The translations under genes were made by a program, and so were the position numbers. A stretch of 18,047 nt of DNA from Cudoniella acicularis (taxonomy: Eukaryota > Ascomycota > Leotiomycetes > Helotiales > Helotiaceae): NCBI GenBank assembly GCA_013054445.1, contig JAAMPI010001193.1, forward strand, positions 1 through 18,047, written 5' to 3'. Shown in pieces: positions 8,701 to 17,782 of this stretch. How positions within the stretch are numbered: position 1 is the first letter of the stretch; each line of letters opens with the position of its first letter. The notes under the pieces were generated by a model that saw only the letters and a program-made list of their open reading frames with translations, was not told the DNA's origin and ran no database searches.

Positions 8701-9117
8701 CTTAGTGCGAAAGCGCTTCATTTCAAGATCAGAAGTCTACTTGTAGCAGAAGCTAAGACTCCACCGTTTCCAAATTTGTTTATTAATCCCAGTGGAGGCG
8801 GACTATTGGCGGTTAGCTCAGATATTGGGGTCAAAGCATTGAGATCCACGAACAGAAGGAAACAACATTATGAATACACCGATAGCTCACTTAAATAAAG
8901 CCGTAATGCCAAATAGCATAGATAAGCCTGTCCAGACTATAGAGAGGACGTAGAAAATCCAAGCAACGAGTAGCTGGAGGTTATAGTCGGGCAATTTGAC
9001 TTGGATTATGACTGGGAGTTGCTAGGCTCGTTTAAGGGAGAACTAGTGTTTGCTGCGAAAGGTAAATTTAGCTATAGAGAACATTAGCTCTGGCAGATTA
9101 AGACGATTGAACACTGT
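8701..9117 (+). pseudogene. Decayed frame with beta-propeller-like strands
   Basis: Frame 1 reads as protein with stops only of the TAA/TAG kind, at 8896, 8914, 8923, 8971 and 9085. It contains NPSGGGLLAVSSDIGVKALR, then LEVIVGQFDLDYDWELLG and SFKGELVFAAKGKFSY, then LWQIKTIEH. The alternation of G-x-LLAVSSD-type strands suggests a WD40-like or other beta-propeller protein, perhaps the C-terminal sensor part of an NLR, but no full repeat is visible. The ends are uncertain, and the 3' end abuts the oppositely oriented KOG1 fragment. Confidence 0.35.
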
Positions 9118-9265
9118 ATGTATATGTTCTGCTATAAGATATCAAGTATAAAAGAGCAGAGGAGGAGTCAGCTTACAATATGCGGCGCAGGTAAAGTTCG
9201 TGAGTGGAGAGTTGGGGCCGGTATTCACGTAATCTCCCGCACAGACTGTCGACATTTAGATATTG

Positions 9266-9890
9266 AGTATCCTTCGTAGTATTGAATGTTCGCAGAGGTT
9301 TGTCCATGCGAATATCCCAGAGCCTAACCTTGCCGTTTCGACTCGCTGACACAAGCTCCCGTTGACCATCACGTTGCATGTGCACACTCTTGATCCAGAC
9401 TCTGTCTGTATCATCCTTCCATTTTCTAACCATTGCTTCTTGTGGACGATTGCGTGAGTCGAAGACACGAATTGCCCCATCTCCGAAACCTGCTACGAAC
9501 ACAATTCCAGTCATCTGATCAGAAGAGAAGTGACGCAAGATCCAGAGCGGGCATTGATATCGACAAGACATAGCTCTGGTGCCGCTGCCCAAACTCGAAT
9601 GACCTTGACATTTCCGGCGACTAATAGTTTACCAGATACCTGCTGCCAATCAAACACCATTCCGGAATTAACATTGCTTGGAACTAGATGCGTCAAGGCC
9701 CGCCATGCTGTTGCAACCTCTACCTGAGAATCTGATCACCCCATCAGAAGAACCTGTCAGGAAGAAGGCTTGGTCATCTTCATTGATGAATTGAAGATCA
9801 CTGATTTTGGATCCCTCCGGATTACCGTTGGAGAATTTGCTCAATCTGCCCTGGTTCTCCAGTAGACATCGCAGAGAGGGGAGGGCTCAT
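9266..9890 (-). pseudogene. KOG1: Truncated, frameshifted fragment of KOG1/raptor (WD40 part)
   Basis: The minus strand encodes the C-terminal WD40 region of raptor/Kog1, the TORC1 scaffold subunit that presents substrates to TOR kinase. Three segments are clear: 9853-9731 (SKFSNGNPEGSKISD, INEDDQAFFLTGSSDGVIR), about 9727-9527 (VEVATAWRALTHLVPSN, MVFDWQQVSGKLLVAG, VKVIRVW, DINARSGSCVTSL) and about 9524-9266 (SDQMTGIVFVAGFGDGAIR, HMQRDGQRELVSASRNGK, VRLWDIRMDKPLRTF). The first junction lost about 24 bases where IYRNYD-like residues are expected. The second is a small deletion near 9525 that restores the original frame. Similarity stops at TKDT (about 9266), so the last WD40 blades are missing, and the HEAT/RNC part is absent. 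Unlike its neighbours it is broken by indels, not mainly by RIP stops. It is a gene fragment; the working KOG1 should lie elsewhere. Confidence 0.85.
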
Positions 9891-10465
9891 AATGTCTGAG
9901 ACCAGCGGCATTCATTGAAATGACAGCGTAGTCTTGAAGGTACCCAGGTTCAGTGCCAGCGCGGATAAAGAAGCTTAGAACCCAAATTATGATAGTTATA
10001 AGCTCGGGGATGATTGTGGACCACATTGTGACTTCAAATCTTAAATCCCGTCCAGAATGTTAAAATAAAGATTATTCAAACCCCAGGACATCGATCTGGT
10101 GAGGATTATCTCCATGAATATGAAACAATGAGAACATACTGTAGGTCGAAATATTGAAATACAATGTCTCAGCTCGATATATAAAAAAGAGCATAGAGGC
10201 TAAAAGTTCACCACAGTCGTACTTTCCCTTCCAAACGTATCTTGAGCAGTGGTCGTGATGGCTTGTACAATACTAACGTATGATTTGTTATCTCAAAGAT
10301 TGTTTGTGGGAAACCCACAGCACATTAATTATCCGCATCTTCTCATCACTAGAACAATATCAAAACGATCAAAACGATAATTTGTTGGGTTGGGTCGAGT
10401 GCGAATGCAATCATGGCTTAGGTTTGGGAAAGAACGGTCTGGTCAGCTAGGCCAACGACGTTAAA
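9891..10465. other. Spacer, nothing recognised
   Basis: The minus frame at 9841-10026 may continue the KOG1 fragment upstream (a weak HYEPSPLCDVYW match to the expected region), but beyond about 9890 the resemblance is too weak to call. From 10030 to 10465 no frame, repeat or RNA is recognised. A TACTAAC word occurs near 10270 without a matching splice pair. Confidence 0.4.
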
Positions 10466-10655
10466 ATAGAGCGGAAACGAACAAAAGGCCCTATTATTGC
10501 AGTTGAACTCTTGAATCACAATGAGTAACCTTGGTGCTCTAGATGGTAACTTTTCCTCTCCTTACAATTTGGTTTGCAGGTGACCGGCTCGTAAGAATGA
10601 GAATAGAGGGGGCAGGTGGTTGGTAGTGATGTTTTTTGGGATTGGGAATACTGTG
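10466..10655 (+). repeat. Dispersed repeat, copy B
   Basis: Same-orientation diverged copy of 2761-2930. Shared blocks: ATAGA-C-GAAACG at the start, GAGTAACCTTGG, ATGGTAACTTTTCCT, ACAATTTGGTTTGCA, CTCGTAAGAATGA and TTTTTTGGGATTGGGAAT. It is slightly longer than copy A because of small insertions. It is not coding. Confidence 0.6.
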
Positions 10656-10773
10656 TCATCTGTTCCCGACTCCGTTTTCTAAGCATGTCAAGACTCAGGT
10701 CAGATGCGGGCAGGACCAGCTTTGACAGTTGCTACTAATCTATGTCGAGGAAGTGAGGAAATAATTCGTTCCA

Positions 10774-11025
10774 ATGCTTCGGCTGCAAGATCTCAAGGAC
10801 AGTTCAGATTTTCAAGGGCGCAACTGCTGGCTGCTGAATCGGCGTTTAAAGCACCGCTGGCTCCAGAACGAGTTCCTCGTCGACGTCAAGCAAGCCGTGT
10901 GGCGACGAGCGGTCGCGCAGTATCTCCACCTGGTCGATGACTCTCTCAAGAGACCCCTGTTGCTCATAATCTTACAACTCACGGGTCAGGGGACACTTTC
11001 GACACTCGCTAGAGTCTGGTGGTGA
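10774..11025 (+). CDS. Short unassigned open frame, possible gene fragment
   Basis: The frame encodes 83 residues with a natural helical composition (RLKHRWLQNEFLVDVKQ, AVWRRAVAQYLHLVDD, LLLIILQLTGQ) and ends in TGA at 11023-11025. The overlapping +1 frame (10704-10940) is Ala/Arg-rich and looks like a shadow. I do not recognise a domain, and there is no promoter or splice context to make it a gene. It may be the remnant of a larger protein at the edge of the RIPed compartment. Confidence 0.25.
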   Translation: MLRLQDLKDSSDFQGRNCWLLNRRLKHRWLQNEFLVDVKQAVWRRAVAQYLHLVDDSLKRPLLLIILQLTGQGTLSTLARVWW

Positions 11026-11338
11026 TGAAGTCTGTGTGCGAGGTGAATCGAACACCCATGGTCGAGGATGACGACCCACCTCGTTTCGTGACACCCTTGT
11101 AGAACAAAGTGTATAGTCATCGTCCGCAGGTAAGGAATTGATCCGTGGACACCTTTCTCAGCTTCATAATATTTAATAGAATGATCCCTATTAACTATGA
11201 CTTCTTAGGCCTTCCTCGTAATAATCAACACCACAGGCTTAGCATTCTCAACTATATCCGCTAACAAAGCCTTCGGATACTGAAGAACAAGAAACGCGCC
11301 TCCAGCTCTCAGCGCCGCAACACATACGATCATCAGTC
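11026..11338. other. Border between normal and RIPed DNA
   Basis: From about 11200 onward the sequence becomes TA-rich, with TAG/CTA words dominating and CpA and TpG scarce. Left of it, composition is balanced. A T-arm-like motif (GGTGAATCGAACACC, near 11042) occurs but does not belong to a complete tRNA. No gene seen. Confidence 0.45.
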
Positions 11339-14016
11339 ATAGCCTCCGTTAAGTTATAGCACCTAACCCCTCTTACACTCCTCTCACTCGCCTTCACCCA
11401 GAATAGCGTCTCTGTCTAGGCGAATATTTTAGATGATATATATTTCTATAGACTATCTCCTCTAGTATACCCTTCACGTAAGAATCTACTAGTTTACCGA
11501 AGATTTGTAACTGATTTTATACCTAGCACCTATATCCGGTCTAGGTGGATAGGCTATAGCTTATTCTAAAGCCGTAGCTCTCGTTTCCTAAATAACCCTT
11601 AATAAGAAAGCTAATATTACCGTTAGCTATACCTCCGACAGTAGATGTTTAGGAGTAACTAGAAGCGTTCTAAGACTAGACTAGTCCGGTCTCTGTCTTT
11701 CCGATACCGGAAATAGACTACGAGCTACCGATCTCGTAAATAGCTAGCCGAGTAGTCTTTATGTTAGGGCTTTATAGAATCGTAATTTAGCTTACTAACG
11801 AGCTCTTTATATAGGTGCCGAGTTTAAGACAAAGGGTGTTAATATAGCGTAGGACCTATAGTCCGTCTATTAGGTAGAGTAGATATAGGAGGTAGAAACT
11901 AGGAAGGAATTAGTAACGATCGTAAGTTATATATTCCTAGTATTAGACATAGCTTATTACTTTCTAGTATATCTTAGAGGTTAACTTGTTACGGAAACTA
12001 TACGTAGGATTTAAGGTATAGGTGTAATTATATTAGTAAAACATTATATTACGAACGAACAAGAAACAAACCGTAATCTAAGTAGGAATGTTTTAGCTGT
12101 TTTATTAAACGTAGACGACAAAACTATCTATAAATTATACCTCTAGCCGTTCGTAGATACGGTTTATACTAGGGCTAGCTATATTATATACTTATATAAT
12201 CGAATCAACAATTTATATACCTATTAAAACAGTAAGACTTTAAATAAACTATTAAAGATAGAGCTTAGATTTAAAGGATTTGTTATCAGTGACTAGGACG
12301 TATAACGTAAGAGCTTTAGTTAGGAGAATTATTTCTTATACCTCTCTAACTTTATTTATATACCGGGCTATTATCCGCGGAAGCGGGCCTTAATATTATA
12401 ATACTAGAGTCGGTCTACTAGGGGGAATCAGGAGGTAATCTTATAATCTCGGTTAAAAATAGTAGCTTAGCTAAATCTCGAGTCACAGATATAGTAACTC
12501 GAATTATAGCTATATAGTATTAGATAGGACAAGATATAAGTAGGCTATCCGTAAACGAAGAATCACTGACTAACGTATTCTTAGGAGAGCTTCCTAGAGC
12601 TAGGAGTTAGAATAGCACTCGATTATATACTCCCGTATACGATCGTTAACGCGCGAGATCCTATATCTAAACCCGTACTCCTTAATAGCGCTATTAAAGG
12701 CTACGTTCTTGTCAAAAATATACGCGGATCACTCCTACTTAAAGCACCTAAACTTCTCTTAATATTTAGCTATAATACTATTACACCTCTAGGGATAGAC
12801 ATTAGTATACCTGAAAACTTTTTCGCTACTTTTATACTTGGATTTAAGTCCGAACTTGATTATACCGGCTTTGTCACTCTAGGGCCTTCTCTAGCTTTCG
12901 CCCTAAACGGTACACTAATCAGTAGAGGTAAGATCTCTGCTTAGTCTATATACGCAGGCGTTATAATACTGATTTAATTAAAGGTAGAAGTAGCGCTAAT
13001 GCTCTAGCGTATATATCAGCGCCTCTCGACGCGCTTAAGGAGTAGGCTTATCAGGACGGCACGAGTCTGTTCTAGGACTCCACCTCGTCACATCCTACCG
13101 TCGATTAGGCTTCCGATGCCTGTCTTATATTTATTAACGCGTTTACCACAGAAGGTGCTGATCGTATCGGCCTCCGAGGTTCGTTTGCCCTTTAATTCCT
13201 CTCTAGCTGTTCTAACTTCTTTTAGATAACTATTCCGATAGGGTTATCCAGAACGTAGCTACCTGTTATAGTAATACAATTATAATAATTCACAACGCCG
13301 GTATTCGTCTCGTCGACTAATAGATAGACTACCCTAATATCACAGCTGTTATTTTCGCTTATCTTCCCGGCTAAGACAGCGGACGTGTACTTATACAACT
13401 TCTTTACGGATTTCAATCCCCTTCGGGCAAACTTCCTTATACAGTTACTATAAATGAAAGCGATTACAATACTCTTTCTCCCTCTTCACCGGAAAGAGAA
13501 TTCTAACTCTTCCCTTAGAGTAGCTTTAGTAAAGGGATTTATATCGACTACCGTAACTTCGATACTAAGAATATTACCCCGCGATACGAATTCGGGTTTA
13601 GACTTACTTACACGACCTTCGCCTTTTTAGATCTCGAAATCGAATTACTCCCTAGCGTATCGACTTCTTACCTACCTCCTTCGTCACTAGTTTTAGAAGG
13701 CGGAATCGCTTTACTTTAGGACGTTATAGCTTAAGTTTATATAACAGCCTCGAATACCGGATTAGTAGACGCTGCTAAAGTAGCACAGCTTTACGTTAGT
13801 ATTCCTAGTAGACCGGTAAAACAGTTGAGGGGTTTCAGTAAGGTAGGCGTGCCGGCGGGAAGTAATGTTACTATAGAATTTAATCTTATAAGAAGGGACT
13901 TGAGTAAGTAGAGTATAGGAGAGCAAAGTTAGGCTTTATAGCAGAGGAGATATTTAATTTACGTTAGTGGTAGTAGTAGGGATTTACCGCTAGCTAGGAC
14001 GTTGACTGTTAGATAA
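11339..14016 (+). pseudogene. RIP-decayed GH3 beta-glucosidase, near full length
   Basis: Translated blocks follow a secreted fungal GH3 beta-glucosidase in order: ATA at 11339 where the start is expected, a hydrophobic leader (LTPLTLLSLAF), DDIYFYRLSPLVYPS, then GLGG*AIAYSKA, CLGVTRSVLRLD, NRNLAY*RALYIGAEFKTK, LLGRVDIGGRN*EG, VKHYITNEQE, DDKTIYKLYL, YNRINNLY, KTLNKLLKIELRFKG. FVISD*D follows, with the nucleophile Asp codon kept at 12291. The C-terminal alpha/beta domain has VNARDPISKPVLL and SDACLIFINAFTTEGADR, then IIIIHNAGIRLVD. The fibronectin-III-like domain ([29 protein letters not shown]) ends at TAA 14014. Introns can still be placed at 11478-11526, about 12304-12350, 12551-12584 (short), 12928-12983 and 13179-13225, and the exons stay in phase across most of them. 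Stops are TAA/TAG at Gln/Trp positions, plus a 1 bp deletion near 11850. The estimated original length is about 800 residues. The enzyme would release glucose from cellobiose and beta-glucosides; this copy cannot be functional. Confidence 0.88.
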
Positions 14017-15290
14017 AATAGTAGAAGGTAGTAAACGGGGAACTCTATCGATACTAGAAAGGAAACAACTATCGTATAATAATTATTCTATATTCCTATT
14101 TCAATAAGTAAATAGTTCTATCTATAATTAGAAGAGGAAATTGAATTAAATTAATATATTTATATCGTGAGAATTCCTAATATACCTCTAATACATAGGG
14201 TTAGGGGTCGATTGTTATTATATTATAGCTACGACTACCGTATATTATCTTTAAGCAGTAGTTCCTAGTTCCTGAACCTAGACGCAGCAGCACCACGCGA
14301 ACTCCAGGCGCTTATATCTCTAATTTATAGCTCTCTCCTAGAACTACGGCTTTGTCTTTATCCGTAGACAAGATATAAAGCTACCCCAAGGGCTAGTGCC
14401 TTGTAGAGTAATCTAGTAACTAGAAAACCTAGTAGGGTAACCCCGAGTTTACTTATTCTTAGTAGTAGAGGCAATAAATCGGCGGTCTCCCGTAAGTGAT
14501 GATCTATAAACCATGTCTCTACTACAAACAGAAAGTCGTAGATAGTGCCTACTAATAACAGCGAATCTCGAACTTATCAGAGGAGAGTCCCCGAACATTC
14601 ATATACCTAATACGTAGGCTTATTACTACCCAGGGAGTTTCATCCCTCATTGAATTGTGTTACGGTAGGTGCCTACCTCCGCGTAAAATGTCTCTTGCTA
14701 GTGCTAGTTATTATACCGAGAGTAGAGATATGTCTTGACTAGTTTGCTCTAGCACTACGCCTATACGTTATACTAGCGAATCAGCATTAACTGATCTCGT
14801 AATCTCCTATCACATGTTGTTCAGAACCCTTTCCAGTAGCATAGATCATAAATGTCTCGCGGCCCTTTGTTCACATCCAGACAGCTTAGTCTAAAGCTAA
14901 ATTTAGTCTTCTATCCTTCGGTCAGCTCGTACAAAGCGTCTTTGGTGAGTTTAACTATTTGGTCATCGTCTCGCAGTTAATGACACTAGAGAATCCGGCT
15001 GAGTTGATCTGTACTATATAGTCGCGAGAGTTCTTAGACGATGTAATCATAGATCTGCTTGGCTGTTATGTTTTTAGGGTTATCAATAAGACAGTCAGCG
15101 TATATCTAAGTTACCTTAATCGGTTAGCGCACTTTGGCTCTCCCTAGTAATATAAAGGTCATCCGTTTATTTACTACGAGCAAGGCGATCCTGTCAATGC
15201 CCGATATATTTTAGTATATGTTAAAACGATAATAGTTAAGTAGCTGTAACATAATCAGAAAATTGTGACTATTATTGTAGTGGGGTTCTG
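14017..15290. other. RIP-affected mosaic, no gene identified
   Basis: The sequence is TA-rich but patchy, with less altered islands around 14260-14350 and 14640-14900. One plus frame from 14824 to about 15150 has only three stops (14842, 14887, 15019, all TAG) in about 110 codons and reads plausibly (FGEFNYLVIVSQLMTLENP, LLGCYVFRVINKTVSVYL). It matches no family I know and could be chance. No repeat pair was noticed. Confidence 0.4.
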
Positions 15291-15291
15291 T

Positions 15292-15313
15292 GTCACGTGC
15301 CGTGGCACGTGAC
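15292..15313. promoter_or_regulatory. 22 bp CACGTG palindrome
   Basis: GTCACGTGCC and GGCACGTGAC are exact inverted 10 bp arms separated by GT, so two CACGTG (E-box type, bHLH-binding) cores face each other. It lies 11 bp upstream of a strong TATA-like box. It kept its CpA/TpG dinucleotides in a region where these are otherwise scarce. Confidence 0.6.
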
Positions 15314-15323
15314 TATATTCATG

Positions 15324-15332
15324 TATATAAGG
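15324..15332 (+). promoter_or_regulatory. TATA box (TATATAAGG)
   Basis: TATATAAGG is followed about 25-30 bp later by a pyrimidine-rich stretch and AACAACAAC, a usual start-site setting. It is placed to transcribe the decayed frame beginning at 15517. Together with the palindrome it looks like a transposable-element (LTR-like) promoter, but no second LTR copy is visible in the window. Confidence 0.5.
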
Positions 15333-15516
15333 TCTCTCCGTCCCTCCTTCTCGGAGAACAACAACTATCCTTCCTAGAGATTCGAGTCTTTCAGTCACTA
15401 GTTTTTAAGTGTCTATTTTAGAGGCCTCCTGTCCCTCTATATTATCTTAGAAGATTTTATTACCTATAATATAATTTTCGTTTCTCTCTTATAGAATTAA
15501 ATCTCTTCGCTTTTAT

Positions 15517-17770
15517 ATAGCTACGACTAAATTAAGCTAAGATAAAGATCTCGACTATTATAAACCTAATGCTTATACTACCTAACACTACTCGGCTCTT
15601 ACTAGGACGAACTTTACCGACTCGGAGGCTAACTTAGCGCTTTATAGATCGTAGACCTTCTAAGAATAGTCTAACGCCTTTAATTTCTCTTATTTCTTAT
15701 AACACTTCTAATCTTAGCTATAGAGTATAATAGTATTCGCTGCTATAGCTATAACTAAGCGCCGCGAGCTAGTTAGTATTGTTAGTAAGCGAATTAATAT
15801 CCTAATCATTTCCGAAGGGGAGATTAGTACTAGCACGGGAGAGTCTATAGAAAGAGCCGTAGCTTAGGCGTGTCTATGCCCGCGGTGCTATAGCCGGCGC
15901 TTAGACTAGGGCCCGCTAAGTTAATTTAGAACCGCCTAGGGCGGCGCCGGTAAGCGGCTATTAGACTAGGATTCGGACGTTTCGGATATAGGTTCGCTAG
16001 ACACTAAGATTCTAAAAACCGAGGCCGGGCCTAATAGCGATAATACTCCCGACGATATTTTTTCTAACGACGATCTTATTATAAGTCACTTATTAGATAA
16101 AAATAAATAAGAAACTAATTAAGGGGTTTATAAATTTAGAGCGATACCGTCTATCCGACTAAAGTTCTTAATATTAGAAGTAAAAAATATATTATAAATA
16201 ATAATCTAATAGATAATATAATTTTATATAGAGTTATAGACTCTAATAGTAATAAAGTAATCGACGATATACGTATTAATATAGTCGATAAGTCTATTAT
16301 CTTTAACGATTTAAATAACGATTTAGATAAAATAATATCTCGTATTCGCGCTTAAGAGATAAGAATATCCTTATTTATATATAAGGCTAAGTTAAACCTA
16401 TTAGATCTTATAGCTATTTATATAGATAGCGTTTTAGAAGAAAATATATTATTAGTCTTTAAGAAAATCATTTTATATAAAAGAGACACCTTTAAGCTTC
16501 TATTAGACAACGACTAAGTTACTAATATATTACTAACCGTAGAGTAGCTCTAAATAAAGAAGGATAAAGAACAGATAGACTTTAATAATATTTTAGCGAT
16601 AAAGCTCGGTCGGATCTCTTAGACTATATTTAGAAATACGCCTATTAGAAAGCAGATTATAAGCCTTAACGTTAGTATTAATAGAAATACCGAAGATCTA
16701 AACCTCGATCTTTTCTTTAGATAAGAAGAGAAATCTTTAATATAACTACGTTAAAATTTATTACCTAGCGCGCCTACGGTTATAAAATATAGTATATTAA
16801 TATCCGGTTTCCGTTTTAACTTTAATTAGGTTTTATTATTTCTTATCCCTAGTATTATTATTATTATTATTTTATTATTAAGCTTTATAAATAGTATATA
16901 AGATAATAATTCTAGTATAGAACTGAAAATTACTATTTATTAATTTATTACTACTTTATAAGCCTAACTCTAGTTTCCGTTTTATATCTAATAAAGAAGA
17001 TAATTTTATATAATACGATAGCTACTAATATCTATACTCGTAGCTTATATCCTTTATTAGGTATATAACAAACCCTAATATATATATATATTATAAGTTT
17101 ATTAATATTTTTAATATTCTATTATAATAAAATAATAACTAACCTAGATAAAAGCTATTCCTAAAATTTTAGCCTATATAGTATATTTAAACCGAAGTTA
17201 TAATATCTTGATTTATATTAGCTATAAGTACCGCTATATACTTCGCCTAGTAGCTATTAAACGCTATTTATAAAGGAAACATAAGGTACGTATTAAACTA
17301 CGAAAATAATTAAGCGAATATATTAAAGGATTTCTATTTAATTACGAGTATTCTATTCTTTAATTATTAGGAGATAGATTAGTATTATAACTAGTTATTA
17401 AGATCGTTAATAGATTTTATTATTAAGAATATAAATTTAAGTCTTAGAATAGAAAGGTTATAAGAGAATATATAAATAAACAATACGAGAAACAGCGAAT
17501 AAATAATACTAAGATATTTAATATTATATAAATATAGTCTTAGTTTAAAGAGAAGAGAGAGAGATATTAGGTTATAGATAAATCTAAAGAGTAATACTAA
17601 GATCTAACGTAGCTAATTACGTTATAAAACGCTATTCGAAGTAAGTTAAATATTAGAGCTACTACTATTAATAATAATATTAAGCGAGAAATCTAGTAAT
17701 AGAAGACCGAGGTAAAAGAGCGAAGATTAGCTTTATATATTAAGTCTATAATATATAAAATAAATTTATA
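15517..17770 (+). pseudogene. Long RIP-decayed frame, probable transposable-element gene
   Basis: From ATA at 15517 (a possible mutated ATG), frame 1 reads ATTKLS, YYKPNAYTT, SALTRTNFTDSEANLALY, VFAAIAITKRRELVSIV, CLCPRCYSRRLD and TEAGPNSDNTPDDIFSNDDL. It passes to frame 3 near 16165 by an indel or intron, then continues with few stops to about 16500 (NKVIDDIRINIVDKSI, DLIAIYIDSVLEENILLVF). Later parts are denser in TAA/TAG but keep the same frame (RNTPIRKQIISLNVSINR, YIVYLNRSYNILIY, NRKVIREYINKQYEKQR, KTEVKERRLALYIKSI). The total is about 750 codons. I see no reverse transcriptase YxDD, integrase or transposase signature, so the class is open. The absence of TGA is uninformative here because TpG is nearly gone; the evidence is the low stop density in 16165-16500 and the sensible residue composition. 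Confidence 0.5.
16852..16881. repeat. ATT microsatellite
   Basis: A run of ATT trinucleotides with one interruption, inside the decayed frame. It translates as an isoleucine run, probably produced by RIP of Ala/Val/Thr codons plus slippage. Confidence 0.6.
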
Positions 17771-17782
17771 GCTTTAATTTAT

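Noticed and set aside
10305..10322. Short hairpin around TGTGGGAAACCCACA
   Set aside because: A six-base stem is expected by chance and has no gene context.
11036..11100. tRNA gene on the minus strand
   Set aside because: A T-arm-like stem-loop (GGTG-TTCGATT-CACC on minus) is present, but no A-box, anticodon arm or pairing acceptor stem could be found.
13222..13416. Minus-strand 64-residue frame
   Set aside because: It is antisense to the GH3 C-terminal domain, whose plus-strand reading is unmistakable.
15868..15910. CCHC zinc knuckle of a retrotransposon gag
   Set aside because: Only two or three cysteines (CLCPRC) are present, with no His-Cys spacing of a zinc knuckle.
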